Of a stretch of DNA of 64,000 nucleotides, positions 42,246-53,500 are shown in pieces. The position numbers and the translations under genes are program-made. Source of the DNA: Bacteroidota bacterium (lineage in GTDB: Bacteria > Bacteroidota > Bacteroidia > Bacteroidales > JAAUTT01); NCBI GenBank assembly GCA_021779665.1, contig JAJYAG010000004.1, positions 26,619-90,618 on the forward strand, written 5' to 3'. The first letter of the stretch is position 1, and every line of letters begins with the position of its first letter. Below the pieces are notes generated by a model, which was not told the origin of the DNA, did no database searches, and was given only the letters and a program-made list of their open reading frames with translations.

Positions 42246-43052
42246 TTATGCAAAATAATCGGCACGGCATGGGCCAAGCGCCAGAAATTCTTTGGGTGAA
42301 TATCCACAAAGATTCTTGAAATCTTTAATAAAATGAGCCTGATCAAAATACCCGTTTTCGTATGTCAGTTGCGTGAGAGGTTTATTTCCTGAATTGGAGA
42401 AGTGCTGGATGATTCCCTGGAAGCGCACAATGCGGATAAATTGCTTTGGTGTTTTTCCAAGGTACTGCGAAAACTTCCGTTCGAGCGATTTATTGGTAAT
42501 TAATAGTGATTTCGACAAGTCGGATGCTTTTAACTGACCTTTCGATTGGTTAATTAACTGAATTCCTTTTCTTATTAGGAGAGCATCGTTGTTTTTGCAA
42601 GGTTTGAAACACTTCATCAGGAAATTTTCGATAATACCGATCCGTTCTTTCAATAAAGCTCCGCTGCTGATTCGTTCTTCAACCTCCTTCATGGGTTTGT
42701 TGTAAATATCGAGGAGGTTTACGCTTGAATCTTCAATTTCCGACAACGGGAACCTTAAAAAATGAGAAGCAGCATGAGGATAAAAAGTAACAGCAATAAC
42801 TCCAGCTTCACCCTGCGTAGAAACATCAAAATAACTGCTGCTGATGCCACTTGCAAGCGAACGGGGTTGAAGAAGTCTGGTGTTGTTATCCTTCACCATA
42901 AATGGTTTCCCAAAATGAAACATCCATTCAATATTTCCGGTAGGAATAACTCTTTCGCACACTTCGCCCTCCCAATCCGATGCTTCGAGTACCCAGTAAT
43001 GTTTTATAAAGGGAGCCAAAAAATCCGAAGGTTTTATGAACTGAAAGTGCAT
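42246..43052 (-). CDS. AraC-family regulator with DUF6597-like N-terminus
   Basis: This 268-residue protein has an N-terminal domain (about 1-120; LAPFIKHYWVLE, GNIEWMFHFGKPF) of the DUF6597 type found in Bacteroidota AraC regulators. The C-terminal AraC HTH runs about 165-265 (LDKS-like KSLLITNKSLERKFSQYLGKTPK, FDQAHFIKDFKNLCGYSP). It lies next to the UvrA-like gene but has its own promoter side. Target unknown. Confidence 0.88.
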   Translation of the reverse strand: MHFQFIKPSDFLAPFIKHYWVLEASDWEGEVCERVIPTGNIEWMFHFGKPFMVKDNNTRLLQPRSLASGISSSYFDVSTQGEAGVIAVTFYPHAASHFLRFPLSEIEDSSVNLLDIYNKPMKEVEERISSGALLKERIGIIENFLMKCFKPCKNNDALLIRKGIQLINQSKGQLKASDLSKSLLITNKSLERKFSQYLGKTPKQFIRIVRFQGIIQHFSNSGNKPLTQLTYENGYFDQAHFIKDFKNLCGYSPKEFLALGPCRADYFA

Positions 43053-43183
43053 GCTGGAATTTTGAACATCAAAATTATGAATTATCCTAAAAAGATAGAT
43101 AATGTTGTGAAAGATATGATGCTCTTAAGAATATAAAAATTGCTGGTTATTTCGACTGGTTCAATAGTTTGGTCTAAAAGACA

Positions 43184-43212
43184 GAAGGAGAAAACTTGTT
43201 GTCTTCTCCTTC
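43184..43212. terminator. terminator hairpin downstream of the chemotaxis operon
   Basis: GAAGGAGAAAAC and GTCTTCTCCTTC form a 12-bp stem (one mismatch) with loop TTGTT, downstream of the minus-strand MCP stop at 43248. Confidence 0.75.
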
Positions 43213-43247
43213 GCATGTTTCATTGATCCTTAAGACCGTTTTAAAAA

Positions 43248-45536
43248 TTAATACAGATCAAAGTCCTTATCCTTACTATCATTCATGGAAATATTTATAC
43301 CTTCCTTGCTTTTCTTAGCCGCCTGGCCAACCGGTAAATGATTTTTTTTTGCGACGTTTTTTGTTTGATAAGTTTTAAAACTTTTCCCTGTATTAAAGAA
43401 TGCAACCGCTTCCTCCAACGATTCAGCCTGGCTGGCCAGCTCTTCAGCAGTTGAACTCATTTCTTCAGCGGAAGCAGAGTTTTGTTGAGTTATCTGCGAA
43501 AGTTGTTCGATAGCTTTTGAGATCTGCAAAGCACCTGCACTCTGCTCACTGCTGGCAGAAGATATTTCCTGGACCAGCGTTGCCGTTTTTTGAATTTCAG
43601 GAATTAGTTTCATCATTAAACTTCCACCTTCTTCGGTTAATTTAAGCGAGTTAGCCGACAGGTTATTTATCTCAACAGCAGCTTTCTGGCTGGTTTCGGC
43701 TAACTTCCGCACTTCAGAGGCAACTACAGCAAACCCTTTTCCATGTTCTCCGGCACGGGCAGCCTCAATAGCAGCATTTATGGCCAGAATATCAGTTTTT
43801 TCAGCAATGGCATTAATGATTTTTATTTTTTCGGCAATTTGTTTTGTTGCTTCCAGGCTTTTTAATGCTGCATTACTTACATCCACAATGCCTTGCGAAG
43901 CCGAGTTGGCAATTTTTTCAGTTTGAATGGCATTGTCTGTATTTTGTTGAATAGTCGAATTCATTTCTTCGATGGATGCAGAAACTTCTTCGGAGCTCGA
44001 TGCCTGCTCGTTTGCTCCCTGGGCTATCTGCACAGCAGCACTGCTGAGCTGACCGCTTCCTGATGCAACATTTTGAGCTGACTCGGTAATCTGAACAACT
44101 ATCTCATTCAAACGTTGAACCATTTCGTTTAAAGCTCCCATTAAATCATCACTTTCAGACCTTTTTTCAAGCTTAATGGTTAGGTCACCCGCTGCAACCT
44201 GTTTTGCTTTTTCAGTTATCTGTTTTAAAGCTCTGATTAATAATATAAAAGACGGCATTAATGTATCATTCTCCGATCGTCTGCCAACCTTTTCGAGTTC
44301 CACTAAATCTTTCATATCTCCTGCGGAAAGATTTTCGACAATTTCAATTACATGTAAAATTCGTGAGCGAACCCCGTTAACTGATTGAGCAACATCAGCA
44401 AAAACACCCTGATAATTTCCTTCGAACTTATTGGAATAATCATTTAATGACATCTTTTGGAGAATAACACTAGCCTCGGCTAATCCGCCTAAAGCATCAA
44501 TACATAAATTGACACTGCTTTTTAACTCGTTATAATCACCTTTGAATTCTTCAGTAATTTTTTCCGGAATCTCACCTTTCGAAATAGAATTCATGTATTT
44601 GCTTGTCAATCCTATCGGGAGAGTAACTGCGTCCAGAGTAGTGTTAACTCCTTCAATAATCTTCCTGAAATCTCCCTGATGCTTATTAACATCTGCCCTT
44701 GTTTTAAGATTTCCATCTGTAGTGGCCTTTACTAAAATATTGGTATCAGCGACCAGCAATTTCAATGCATCCTTCATATTGTCAAATGATTGAGACAGAC
44801 TTCCAACTTCATCGTTGCTATTAACTGACAGGTCTACATCTAAATCGCCTGCTGCAATTTTGTGTGCAGCAATATCCATCTTTTTAACTCCTTTTGAAAT
44901 GCTGTTTGCAATATAAATACCAACCACCAGGAATAAAATACTTACAGTAATTATTGACAGAATAGTGAATAATATAGCATTACTAAAGGTTTTTTCAACT
45001 TCCACAGATGAATTACTGGCCTCTTTTTCGTTCAGAGCCAGAATTTTGTTATTAAGATCACTCCAGTCATAAAATATTTTCCTGGATTCGGTATTCATTA
45101 AAAGTTTTGCACTATCTAACTTATTACGATTTGATAAATCAATAATTTTTTTGTGCAATAACAGATATTCCTGGAAGTGAGCTTTTGAGCTATCTAATAA
45201 AATTTTTTCATTTTCATCAGAAATCAAGGTCTTTTCGTAAATGGTAGCGTGGTCGGTAAATGAAGCCACAATTTTCTGAAGCTCTTTTTCGGTGGCCTGT
45301 TTTTCAGCAGCAGTACCCGCAAGAATATGTCTGTATTCCTTATTTCTGATTTGTTCTTTATCAATGCCCATAGCGTTCGCATGTGCTATTGAAGGGAGTC
45401 GGTTATTTATTATTTCCTTGGTCGTATTGTTGATGGAATTCATTTGATAAAGACTAAAAATGCCAACTAATATCAATGCAATTATGCCCAACCCAAAACC
45501 CAGCAGGATTTTCACTCTTATTTTTAAATTTTTCAT
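43248..45536 (-). CDS. methyl-accepting chemotaxis protein
   Basis: This 762-residue transducer has an N-terminal anchor (about 10-32), a four-helix-bundle periplasmic sensor (about 35-185) and a second membrane span (about 190-210). A HAMP region and a long repeated HAMP-like/coiled region follow (about 210-480), then the signalling domain with hairpin [19 protein letters not shown] (about 620-640). No NWETF-type CheR tail is seen. It is the last gene of the CheA/CheW operon, 20 bases after cheW. Confidence 0.92.
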   Translation of the reverse strand: MKNLKIRVKILLGFGLGIIALILVGIFSLYQMNSINNTTKEIINNRLPSIAHANAMGIDKEQIRNKEYRHILAGTAAEKQATEKELQKIVASFTDHATIYEKTLISDENEKILLDSSKAHFQEYLLLHKKIIDLSNRNKLDSAKLLMNTESRKIFYDWSDLNNKILALNEKEASNSSVEVEKTFSNAILFTILSIITVSILFLVVGIYIANSISKGVKKMDIAAHKIAAGDLDVDLSVNSNDEVGSLSQSFDNMKDALKLLVADTNILVKATTDGNLKTRADVNKHQGDFRKIIEGVNTTLDAVTLPIGLTSKYMNSISKGEIPEKITEEFKGDYNELKSSVNLCIDALGGLAEASVILQKMSLNDYSNKFEGNYQGVFADVAQSVNGVRSRILHVIEIVENLSAGDMKDLVELEKVGRRSENDTLMPSFILLIRALKQITEKAKQVAAGDLTIKLEKRSESDDLMGALNEMVQRLNEIVVQITESAQNVASGSGQLSSAAVQIAQGANEQASSSEEVSASIEEMNSTIQQNTDNAIQTEKIANSASQGIVDVSNAALKSLEATKQIAEKIKIINAIAEKTDILAINAAIEAARAGEHGKGFAVVASEVRKLAETSQKAAVEINNLSANSLKLTEEGGSLMMKLIPEIQKTATLVQEISSASSEQSAGALQISKAIEQLSQITQQNSASAEEMSSTAEELASQAESLEEAVAFFNTGKSFKTYQTKNVAKKNHLPVGQAAKKSKEGINISMNDSKDKDFDLY

Positions 45537-45556
45537 GACTACAAATATTATGATTG

Positions 45557-46012
45557 TTAACTAATTACTTCTGTTTCGACTTGTGAAAATACTCTCTCGG
45601 TTTCAAGGAGGAGTATAAAGTTGTTGTTCCGTCGGATGGCACCTCGTATAAATTTCGAGTCGTAGCTTACGCCTATTTCCGGAATTGGTATAATTTCCCC
45701 CGGGCTGGCTTCAATAACATCTTTAACTTTATCAGCCGTTGCTGCAAAGAAATGATGATTACCTGCCGAATGGGTTTCGAAGACAATAAGGATACTGTTT
45801 AAATCCCTATCGTTGAAAGGCAGATTAAATTTTTGATGTGTACTGATAACAGGGACGATGTTGCCCCGAAAGTTGACGATTCCTAATATATGTTCCGGTG
45901 CCCTGGGAACAAGAGTAATTGTTTGTTTCTCAAATACTTCCAGTACATTCGACACTTCAACCGCAAACAAATCCTGCCCAAGCTGAAATGTTAAAAAGGT
46001 TTCCTTTTCCAT
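45557..46012 (-). CDS. cheW: CheW-like coupling protein
   Basis: This 151-residue SH3-like CheW scaffold has [20 protein letters not shown] and [19 protein letters not shown]. It couples receptors to CheA. It lies 15 bases after cheA and 20 before the MCP. Confidence 0.92.
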   Translation of the reverse strand: MEKETFLTFQLGQDLFAVEVSNVLEVFEKQTITLVPRAPEHILGIVNFRGNIVPVISTHQKFNLPFNDRDLNSILIVFETHSAGNHHFFAATADKVKDVIEASPGEIIPIPEIGVSYDSKFIRGAIRRNNNFILLLETERVFSQVETEVIS

Positions 46013-46027
46013 GGTTATAATATTAAA

Positions 46028-48046
46028 TTATTGATTTATTGCTGTTTCAAACCAGAGCTTATCGGTATCGATCAACAATGCAATACTTCCATCGCCCAAA
46101 AGACTTGCTCCCGATAAAAATTGTACATCCGAAAATGTTTGCCCCAATGGTTTAATAACAGCCTGATATTCTCCTAATATTGAATCAGAGATGATTGCAT
46201 ATCTTTTATTCTGTTTTTTTATAATGATTAATTTTTCATTTTCCTTATCCTGGTCCGATGCGGCGAATTGACTGTTTAGATTCACAAAAGGAATCAGTTC
46301 ATTATCAAATACTATAAGATTACTCTGGCGGTTGGCAATATTTTCGCCGGCTTCCAGCAGGCAGGCTTCAATGTCATCGACAGGAATAGCATAGGTTGTA
46401 TGGTTTGCCTTAATCAGCAAAGTATCTATTATGGAAATTGTTTGCTGAAGTTTAATTGTGAAGGAAGTCCCTTTACCAACCTCCGATAATATTGAAATCT
46501 CACCCCGGATTTCTTTTATCTTTTTCAGAACAATGTCCATCCCAACGCCTCTGCCCGATATATCCGACAGGCTTTGAGCGGTAGAAAATCCGGGAAGAAA
46601 AATTAAATTTAAAATCTCTTTCTGACTAAGTTGTGTACCGGAATTGATAAAACCTTTTTCAACGGCTTTGTTGTAAATATAGGCAGTGTCAATTCCTTTA
46701 CCGTCGTCGCTTATGGTTATAAAAACGTTGTTTCCCGTTTTTACTGCCTCGAACCTCACGATTCCGGTTGATGGTTTTCCTGATTTAATTCTTAATTCGG
46801 GAGGCTCAATTCCATGGTCTATGTTGTTCCTGATCAGATGCATAATAGGTTCACCCAAAGCATCAATAATGGTTTTATCCAACTCTGTATCTTCGCCGGC
46901 AATTACAAAGTCGATGTTTTTGCCTAATTGTTTTGCTAAATCCCGGATTAGTCTCCTGAATTTGTCGAGCATTTCGCGGAGTGACACCAAACGGATATCC
47001 AGAGCATTGTCACTAAATAATTTGGCAAGTTTGTCAATTTTTTCGGAAGCCGATATTACTTTTTCTTCATCGTGCTTTTGGATTCCTATCAGCAGTTCCG
47101 ACTTGGAAGTGACCAGTTCACTAACCAGATACATTAACGAATCAAGCTTTGCAACATCCACATTTATCCGGGTTGTAGCATTTCTAACCTGAGTTTGAGC
47201 GAATGCTGACCTGTTTTCTTCAATTATGGATGAAAATTCAGGAAAGGTGGGTTGAGCCTGTTTTAAGGCTTGGAATTCAGTTGACCCGGATGCCTCTGAT
47301 TCAATAAATCTGGCTTGATTCAGGATTTCGGCGTTCCGCTTTTCAAGAGCCTCTGATTCAAAAATATTAAAGTTTGCTATTTCTGTGATTTTGCAGAAAT
47401 CCATTACAAACATTAATGCATTTTCAATTTCTTCGCACGAACACGCTGTTATAAGGAAAATATTCCAGAATCGTACTTCATTTTCGTTGGGTGAATAACC
47501 TGAGATTCTGAATTCGCCCAGAGCTGCCAGATCCTGCAAGGTATACAGCATGTTTACGCAGCGTTTGATCAGCTCTTCGCCTGGATAGAAAAGAATGTTC
47601 CATGTTCTTACTCCCGATACCTTCTTTTGTGGCTCAGATTGATTTTCGATTTCTACTGGCTGCACCTTTGCAGCTTTAATTGAGTGGAAAGCAGATTTTA
47701 ATAATTTGTGCCGTTGTATGTTGTTTTCATTTGTAAAAGCTTCATCTGCAAGTAAAACTCTGATGTGGTCTGCTGTAGAGAATGTAATTTCGAGCAAATC
47801 GGGTGTGATATTAAGCTGTCCAATTCTGACCAGATCAAACAGACTTTCAGCCTCATGGGTTATTTCTACAATTTTGTCGTAACCAAACATCCCACTTGCA
47901 CCTTTGATTGTGTGCATTATCCTGAACACCTCTGCAACCGATTCGCTGCTGCTTTCCTTCTCTAAGGCAATCAATATATTGTCGAGACTCATCAGGAGCG
48001 TTTCGGCCTCTTCAATAAATTTCAGTTTTAATTGGTGCATGTCCAT
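46028..48046 (-). CDS. cheA: chemotaxis histidine kinase CheA
   Basis: This 672-residue kinase has an N-terminal Hpt domain with the phosphorylated His45 (MHTIKGASGMFG). A dimerisation domain (about 285-370), a HATPase with N box NNIDHGIEPPEL, G1 box DDGKGID and GRGVGMD (about 380-545), and a CheW-like C-terminal domain follow. The P2 region is short. Two genes upstream is a single receiver, which may be its response regulator. Confidence 0.93.
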   Translation of the reverse strand: MDMHQLKLKFIEEAETLLMSLDNILIALEKESSSESVAEVFRIMHTIKGASGMFGYDKIVEITHEAESLFDLVRIGQLNITPDLLEITFSTADHIRVLLADEAFTNENNIQRHKLLKSAFHSIKAAKVQPVEIENQSEPQKKVSGVRTWNILFYPGEELIKRCVNMLYTLQDLAALGEFRISGYSPNENEVRFWNIFLITACSCEEIENALMFVMDFCKITEIANFNIFESEALEKRNAEILNQARFIESEASGSTEFQALKQAQPTFPEFSSIIEENRSAFAQTQVRNATTRINVDVAKLDSLMYLVSELVTSKSELLIGIQKHDEEKVISASEKIDKLAKLFSDNALDIRLVSLREMLDKFRRLIRDLAKQLGKNIDFVIAGEDTELDKTIIDALGEPIMHLIRNNIDHGIEPPELRIKSGKPSTGIVRFEAVKTGNNVFITISDDGKGIDTAYIYNKAVEKGFINSGTQLSQKEILNLIFLPGFSTAQSLSDISGRGVGMDIVLKKIKEIRGEISILSEVGKGTSFTIKLQQTISIIDTLLIKANHTTYAIPVDDIEACLLEAGENIANRQSNLIVFDNELIPFVNLNSQFAASDQDKENEKLIIIKKQNKRYAIISDSILGEYQAVIKPLGQTFSDVQFLSGASLLGDGSIALLIDTDKLWFETAINQ

Positions 48047-48072
48047 AATTGCAGAATTAGCGGTATGTCTGG

Positions 48073-48477
48073 TTATTTAAGCATAATATTTTTCGGAAAA
48101 AATAACCGCCCTGCAGAGACTTTAGTTATGGCTTCGGCTATTTCGGAAAAGATGTTACTTTTAAAAACACAACCCTTAAATCCGGCTTCCATCAATGTGG
48201 TGAGGTAAACATTATCGTAATGCATTGTAATAGCTATAAATTTTAATTTTGGATTAAACCATAGCGATTCCATGGTAAGCGTGATTCCATCTACATCGGG
48301 CATCATAACATCCATTAATATCACATCAGCACTATGCAGATTGTCAAGCTTCCGAAACTCTGCACCACATGAAGCTTCTCCGATTATTTCGGCATTAAAC
48401 TTATTTTCCAGTACAGTTTTCAGTGCATTCCTAAAGGGATGGTTATCATCCACCAATATTATTTTAATTGATGTCAT
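48073..48477 (-). CDS. single-domain response regulator (CheY-like)
   Basis: This 134-residue receiver has an intact acidic pair (VDDN), phospho-acceptor Asp in ILMDVMMPD (about residue 56), conserved Thr (AITMHY) and Lys (FKSN). No HTH output follows, although the sequence resembles the receiver of NarL-type proteins. It lies 26 bases before cheA and probably relays the CheA signal. Confidence 0.88.
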   Translation of the reverse strand: MTSIKIILVDDNHPFRNALKTVLENKFNAEIIGEASCGAEFRKLDNLHSADVILMDVMMPDVDGITLTMESLWFNPKLKFIAITMHYDNVYLTTLMEAGFKGCVFKSNIFSEIAEAITKVSAGRLFFPKNIMLK

Positions 48478-48511
48478 GTTTGTTTTTTGTAAAATATGTG
48501 CTGATTATAAA

Positions 48512-49633
48512 CTAAATAGCTCTTTTATGCAACTTGAAGAAGGCAATTTTCTCTTTGAGTTGAACAGACAGATCTGCAAGGTGATCGGAACTTTCTGCCA
48601 GATGCTCACTGGATGTGGCATTCTGTTGTGTTACCAGGTTTAACTGTGTAATTGCATTGTTCACCTGAATCGCTCCATTACTTTGTTCCAGGCTTGATGC
48701 TGCAATATCTTCCACCATTTGTAAGGTTGTTTCTATGTCGGGAATTGTTTTGTTCATATCTTTTCCTGCCTCTTCTGAAATTTTTAAACCTGAGATAGTG
48801 AGAGATACAATTTCGTCGGCAGCCACTTTGCTTTTCTCAGCCAGTTTTCGGATTTCGGAAGCAACCACAGCAAAACCTCTTCCCTGATTGCCAGCTCTGG
48901 CGGCTTCCACAGCAGCATTTAAGGCCAGAATATTTGTTTGAAAAGCGATGTCGTTTATGATGGTAATCTTCTCGGAAATAATCCTGCTGCTGGACATTAC
49001 GCTATTAGTTTTTTCAGCCGATTTTTTAATCTTATCATTGGCGCTTTGTGAAATTGAATTTGCTTTTTGAGCATTTTCAGAATTCATTTGAATGTTGGCC
49101 ATCATCTGTTCCATGGTTGAAGAAACCTCTTCAATTGAACTTGCCTGCTCATTTGCCCCTTGCGAAAGAACTTCCGACGATTCTCTAAGTTGCTGCCCGG
49201 CCTTTACCAGTGTGTCTATATTAATGGATATCTCCGAAAGAATTTCTTTTAATGTTAAACTAAGCTGGGACAAAGAGTTGTTTAAAATCCCGAGTTCGTT
49301 TGTCGATTTGCTTTTTGTGACTTCGATGTTCAGGTTCCCTTCCGAAATAAGACGTACCTGATCAATTGCTTTTTCGAGAGGTTTACGAAGTATAATATTT
49401 ATGTAATAAAACAGGGCAAAGCCAACCGCAAACTTTAACGGGGTAAAAAAAACTGTGGTACTTTGCCCAAACTTAGATTGAAGGAAGGTGAGGTAACTCA
49501 TAAAAACAGCAAACGAAACTGTAAGCAAGCTGAATTTGAGCATTATCGATTTCCTGAAGATCAACCTTAATAAAATATAAGCTACCGGTATACTGCCAAT
49601 AGCTATTAATCCCTGGACTAAATATTCAATCAT
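48512..49633 (-). CDS. methyl-accepting chemotaxis protein (membrane-embedded sensor)
   Basis: The ATG at 49633 ([12 protein letters not shown]) gives 373 residues, preferred over a longer frame that begins with a weak upstream codon. Three to four N-terminal membrane segments (about 1-95) are followed by a HAMP-like region (about 98-150). The MCP signalling domain has hairpin [19 protein letters not shown]. There is no periplasmic sensor, so it may sense membrane or energy state. It is the first gene of the che operon. Confidence 0.88.
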   Translation of the reverse strand: MIEYLVQGLIAIGSIPVAYILLRLIFRKSIMLKFSLLTVSFAVFMSYLTFLQSKFGQSTTVFFTPLKFAVGFALFYYINIILRKPLEKAIDQVRLISEGNLNIEVTKSKSTNELGILNNSLSQLSLTLKEILSEISINIDTLVKAGQQLRESSEVLSQGANEQASSIEEVSSTMEQMMANIQMNSENAQKANSISQSANDKIKKSAEKTNSVMSSSRIISEKITIINDIAFQTNILALNAAVEAARAGNQGRGFAVVASEIRKLAEKSKVAADEIVSLTISGLKISEEAGKDMNKTIPDIETTLQMVEDIAASSLEQSNGAIQVNNAITQLNLVTQQNATSSEHLAESSDHLADLSVQLKEKIAFFKLHKRAI

Positions 49634-49775
49634 AACTTTATTGTTTTGTTTGGTAAAATTAGGTCCGGGAAATGATGAAAACACCAGCCGTTCTAACTGA
49701 TTTGAATATCGCGGGGATGGAAAATCAACAGGATACGGGTATGGGAATTACCACCCGCAGGGAGGGGTATAAAAA

Positions 49776-49810
49776 AAGCGTCCTGCAGTAACAAAAACTG
49801 CAGGACGCTT
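49776..49810. terminator. terminator hairpin upstream of the che operon
   Basis: AAGCGTCCTGCAGT (49776-49789) and ACTGCAGGACGCTT (49797-49810) form a perfect 14-bp stem with loop AACAAAA. It would terminate the - strand NarL-type regulator operon (stop 49833). Confidence 0.9.
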
Positions 49811-49832
49811 TGAAATAGTAAGGATTATGTAT

Positions 49833-50468
49833 TTAAATCTCAATAATTTTGTTCTTTACAGAATAGAGTAATAGTCCAACAGCATTCTTACAACCTGTTT
49901 TTGACAGGATGTTTGCTCTGTGCCATTTAACGGTATCGTAGCTTAAATTTATTTTTTCAGCAATTTGCTCGTTACTAAGGTTTTCACAAACAAGTTTTAA
50001 TATCTCAAGTTCACGATCCGAAAAATTTTCCGTTACATCCTTCTTGGGTTTTGAGCTCATGTTTAAAATAACTTTCTGGAGCAATTCAGATGAGAACCAA
50101 CTGCCGCCTCCGGCAATTTCTTTTATTGCTTTCTCCAGTTCGGCCAAGCTGGCATTTTTAAGCACAAATCCTTTGGCTCCTGCTTCAACCATATTGAAAT
50201 AGTATTGCTCATCGCCAAAAGATGAAAGCGTTAATACTTTTAACCCTGGCTGTTTTGCAATGGCTTTTTTAGTGGCTTCAATTCCATCCATTCCGGGCAT
50301 GGCAATATCCATTAAAACCAAATCGGGCTTATGATCATCCAGCAAAGCCAGTAACTCATTGCCACTTCCGGCTTCTGCAATCACCTCGGCAACTTTTTTC
50401 ATTGTGAGCATTTTACTGATACTTTCGCGGAACATTATATGATCATCAGTAATTATAATTTTAATCAT
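49833..50468 (-). CDS. NarL/FixJ-type response regulator
   Basis: This 211-residue protein has an N-terminal receiver with Asp54 (LVLMDIAMPGMDG), acidic pair TDDH, Thr/Lys in TLSSFG and LKNAS, and a C-terminal LuxR HTH (about 148-208; FSDRELEILKLVCENLSNEQI, SYDTVKWHRANIL). It lies 44 bases after the multi-PAS kinase and is probably its cognate regulator. Confidence 0.92.
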   Translation of the reverse strand: MIKIIITDDHIMFRESISKMLTMKKVAEVIAEAGSGNELLALLDDHKPDLVLMDIAMPGMDGIEATKKAIAKQPGLKVLTLSSFGDEQYYFNMVEAGAKGFVLKNASLAELEKAIKEIAGGGSWFSSELLQKVILNMSSKPKKDVTENFSDRELEILKLVCENLSNEQIAEKINLSYDTVKWHRANILSKTGCKNAVGLLLYSVKNKIIEI

Positions 50469-50512
50469 TTTTGATTATTAGGATGTTTATATTAAAGTTA
50501 ATAAAAGTAGTA

Positions 50513-53500
50513 TCATTTTACACTTATTGGCACTTTAATAATAATACTTGTTCCATTATTGATTGAGCTTTGTATTGAAAATGAACCATTTATTGATTTT
50601 AACCGACTTTGCATATTTAATAATCCTATGCCTTTGTTCCGGATTCTGACTTTTTCAACGTCAAAACCTTTTCCATCGTCCGAATATTTAATAAACAACG
50701 AATTATCGGCAGTTAGCATATTTATCACAATCTTGTTTGCATTGGCATGTTTTAATGTGTTATTGATACATTCACAAACAACCCTGTAAACAATTGTTTC
50801 GGTTAATTCGTCGAAACGGGGAATATTTGCTGCTTCCATATGAATATTTGTTTTCCCCGTTTTTTCAACCTTTTCGGCATATGCCTTTAGCGACTCCAAA
50901 ACTCCGTAATTTTGAAGAATGTGCGGACTTAACTTAAACGAAATGTCTTTAACCGTTTTTGTCGATTCTTCAAGTAGCTTTTTAATATCAGGAATTATTT
51001 TTTCAGGTTCAACTGATGAATCCGGTTCTGCTAGCCATTCAACATACATTTTGGCAGCAGACAATAAAGGTCCTAAGCCATCGTGGAGTTCCTGAGAGAA
51101 ATTAATCCTTTCTCTTTCTTCTGTGTTAATAACGCTTTGCAGCAGCTCTTTTTCGTGTTGTTTCCTTTCTGAAATGTCACGTATCAGAATTAACAAGACC
51201 TTCTTTTTGTTAAATTCCATGGACGAGGCACTAATTTCAACAGGAAAGGAACCATGGTTTTTTATGATAACATCTGTTTCAAAAGTTCTGACCTCTTTGT
51301 TCTTCAACATTGATTTGAGATAATGTAAAAGACTGGGGATGTTTTCTTTTAGCAGGAAACCAAAAATACTTTTGCCTGCAATTTCGTCATATTTGTACCC
51401 CGATCTCTCCAATGCCGAAGGGTTTATGTCTAAAACTTTCATTTCTTTATCGACTACAACAATGCCATCTTTACTGGTTTCGAAGATAGTACGCAGCTTT
51501 TCCTCGCTTTCTGTGATTATGGATTGAATTGCTCTCCGTTCTTCGATACTGCGCGAGGTTGCAACTATCTCCTTTATGGCTCCGGAGTTGTCGGTAATAA
51601 ATGCCGCATTTATTTCCACCCAAACAGGTTGTCCGTTTTTATGCCGGATCTGGTATTCAAATGTTTTGTTGATACCCTGCCCTGTTTTATTATATTGATT
51701 CATCCATTCAAGTAAAGCAATCGACAAATGGTTATATGAGTCGGGCATTAAAATCTGATCAGGCTCTAAATTCAAAACTTCTTTAACTGTATAACCGGTT
51801 AACTTAAAAATTGAGGGACTGCAATATGTGTATTTTAATGTGTTAATATCTAATTTCCAGATAACATCATCAATATTTTCGGCAAGAAGACGGTATTTTT
51901 CTTCACTAAGCCTTATTTTTTCTTCAGCCAGTTTTCTTTCGGTAATATCCCTAAGTACACCTAAATACTTCACTGGAGTATTATTTGAGTCCAGAATTAT
52001 GTGGCTTTCTTCTTCTATCCACAGATATTGGTTCTTAATATTTCTGTAACGATATTGAGCTGTATAGTCGCTTTTGTTGGTTAACGATTTCCTGAATAAA
52101 TCAAGAGCTAAATGTTTATCTTCGGGATGTATCATTTCAGCCCAATGATCGAATCCCAAATTTTTATATTCTGCTCTGGAATAACCGGTAACCTCTTCAA
52201 TTGCCCCATCCCATTTTATCTTATCACTAATAAGATTATAGTCGTAAACCAAGTGTTTTGAGAGCTTAGCTATCTGGCGGAAACGTTCTTCACTCTCACG
52301 CAGGCTTATTTCGGCCGTTTTTTGTTCAGTATTGTCAATTGCTATACCTGCATAACCGATAATTTCATCCTTATCGAATATCGGATTGAGTTTGAATATC
52401 AAATACTTGAGTTTGCCGTTCTTGATAAAATCTAAGTCGGTACTTACGTGTTCGCCTCTTAATGCTCTGGATATCATTCGATTTACTTCGTCTCGTTTTT
52501 CGTCAGTTATTTTAAATACATCCTGTCGGGTACCAATTAAATTCCCGGTTTTTTTTACTGATATTTTATTTTGTAATATGATCTTTCCATTCACATCACG
52601 CGCCCAGAAGTCAAAAGGCCAGCTATCAATAGCAGCTTGAAGAATAGCAGCCATCTTATCCCTTTCATATTCTGATGTTATGTTTCGAGAAAACGAGGCT
52701 ATCCGGTAAACTTTTCCTTCCTGATTTTTTATTGGATAAATGGTTGAATGCCAATAACCGTTGCCAGTATCCTTGGATTCAGTGAATGTAACGGAACTAC
52801 CTGTAAGAGCCTTTGGTAAAACCTGATTCCTGAATGATTCGATTTTAATTTCAGGTAATAATTCTTCTATCAATAAACCATTATCAAGCTGTTCATCCGA
52901 TATTTTAAAAAGCCTTTTTGCTACAGGATTCATATCGAAAACCTTTATGGTTTGGCCATCATCCATGATGTCCATAAAAGTAATAGCATCAGAAGAGTTG
53001 GAATACACTTCGTTGAAACGAACCGACAATTGTTCCAGTCGTTCGGTTCGTTGCTCCAGAAGTTTTTCCAGTTCAGTCCGATATTCTTCCAGTTGGGCTT
53101 CGATAGCTTTTTTTTGTGTAATATCTGAAATTATAACGCCGCCATAAATATTGTTATTGGTAGCAATGGGGAAAAGAGTTGTGTATATAAATCTGATAGA
53201 AGAATCTGAGTGTCGGATATGCGATTCTGAAACCTGTTCTTTAGTATTCCCATTTTTAATTTCTTCAAAAAAGCGTATTGTCTGGTCTTTAAACCTTTCC
53301 CGAACAAATTCCGCTTTTTCCGGATCAGCTGCCATCGTATAAGTTACATCCCAAATATAACTACCTAACGCTTTTTCCTTTGAAACACCAGTAATTTCCG
53401 CCATCGTTCTATTCCAGTCCTCAACAATACCTTTATCGTTTATAATAATTATAGCTTCGCTGGACTGGGAGATGAACTGATTTAATTTTTCCTCAATAAT

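Noticed and set aside
46686..47192. 168-aa + strand frame over cheA
   Set aside because: Antisense shadow of CheA with no coherent protein features.
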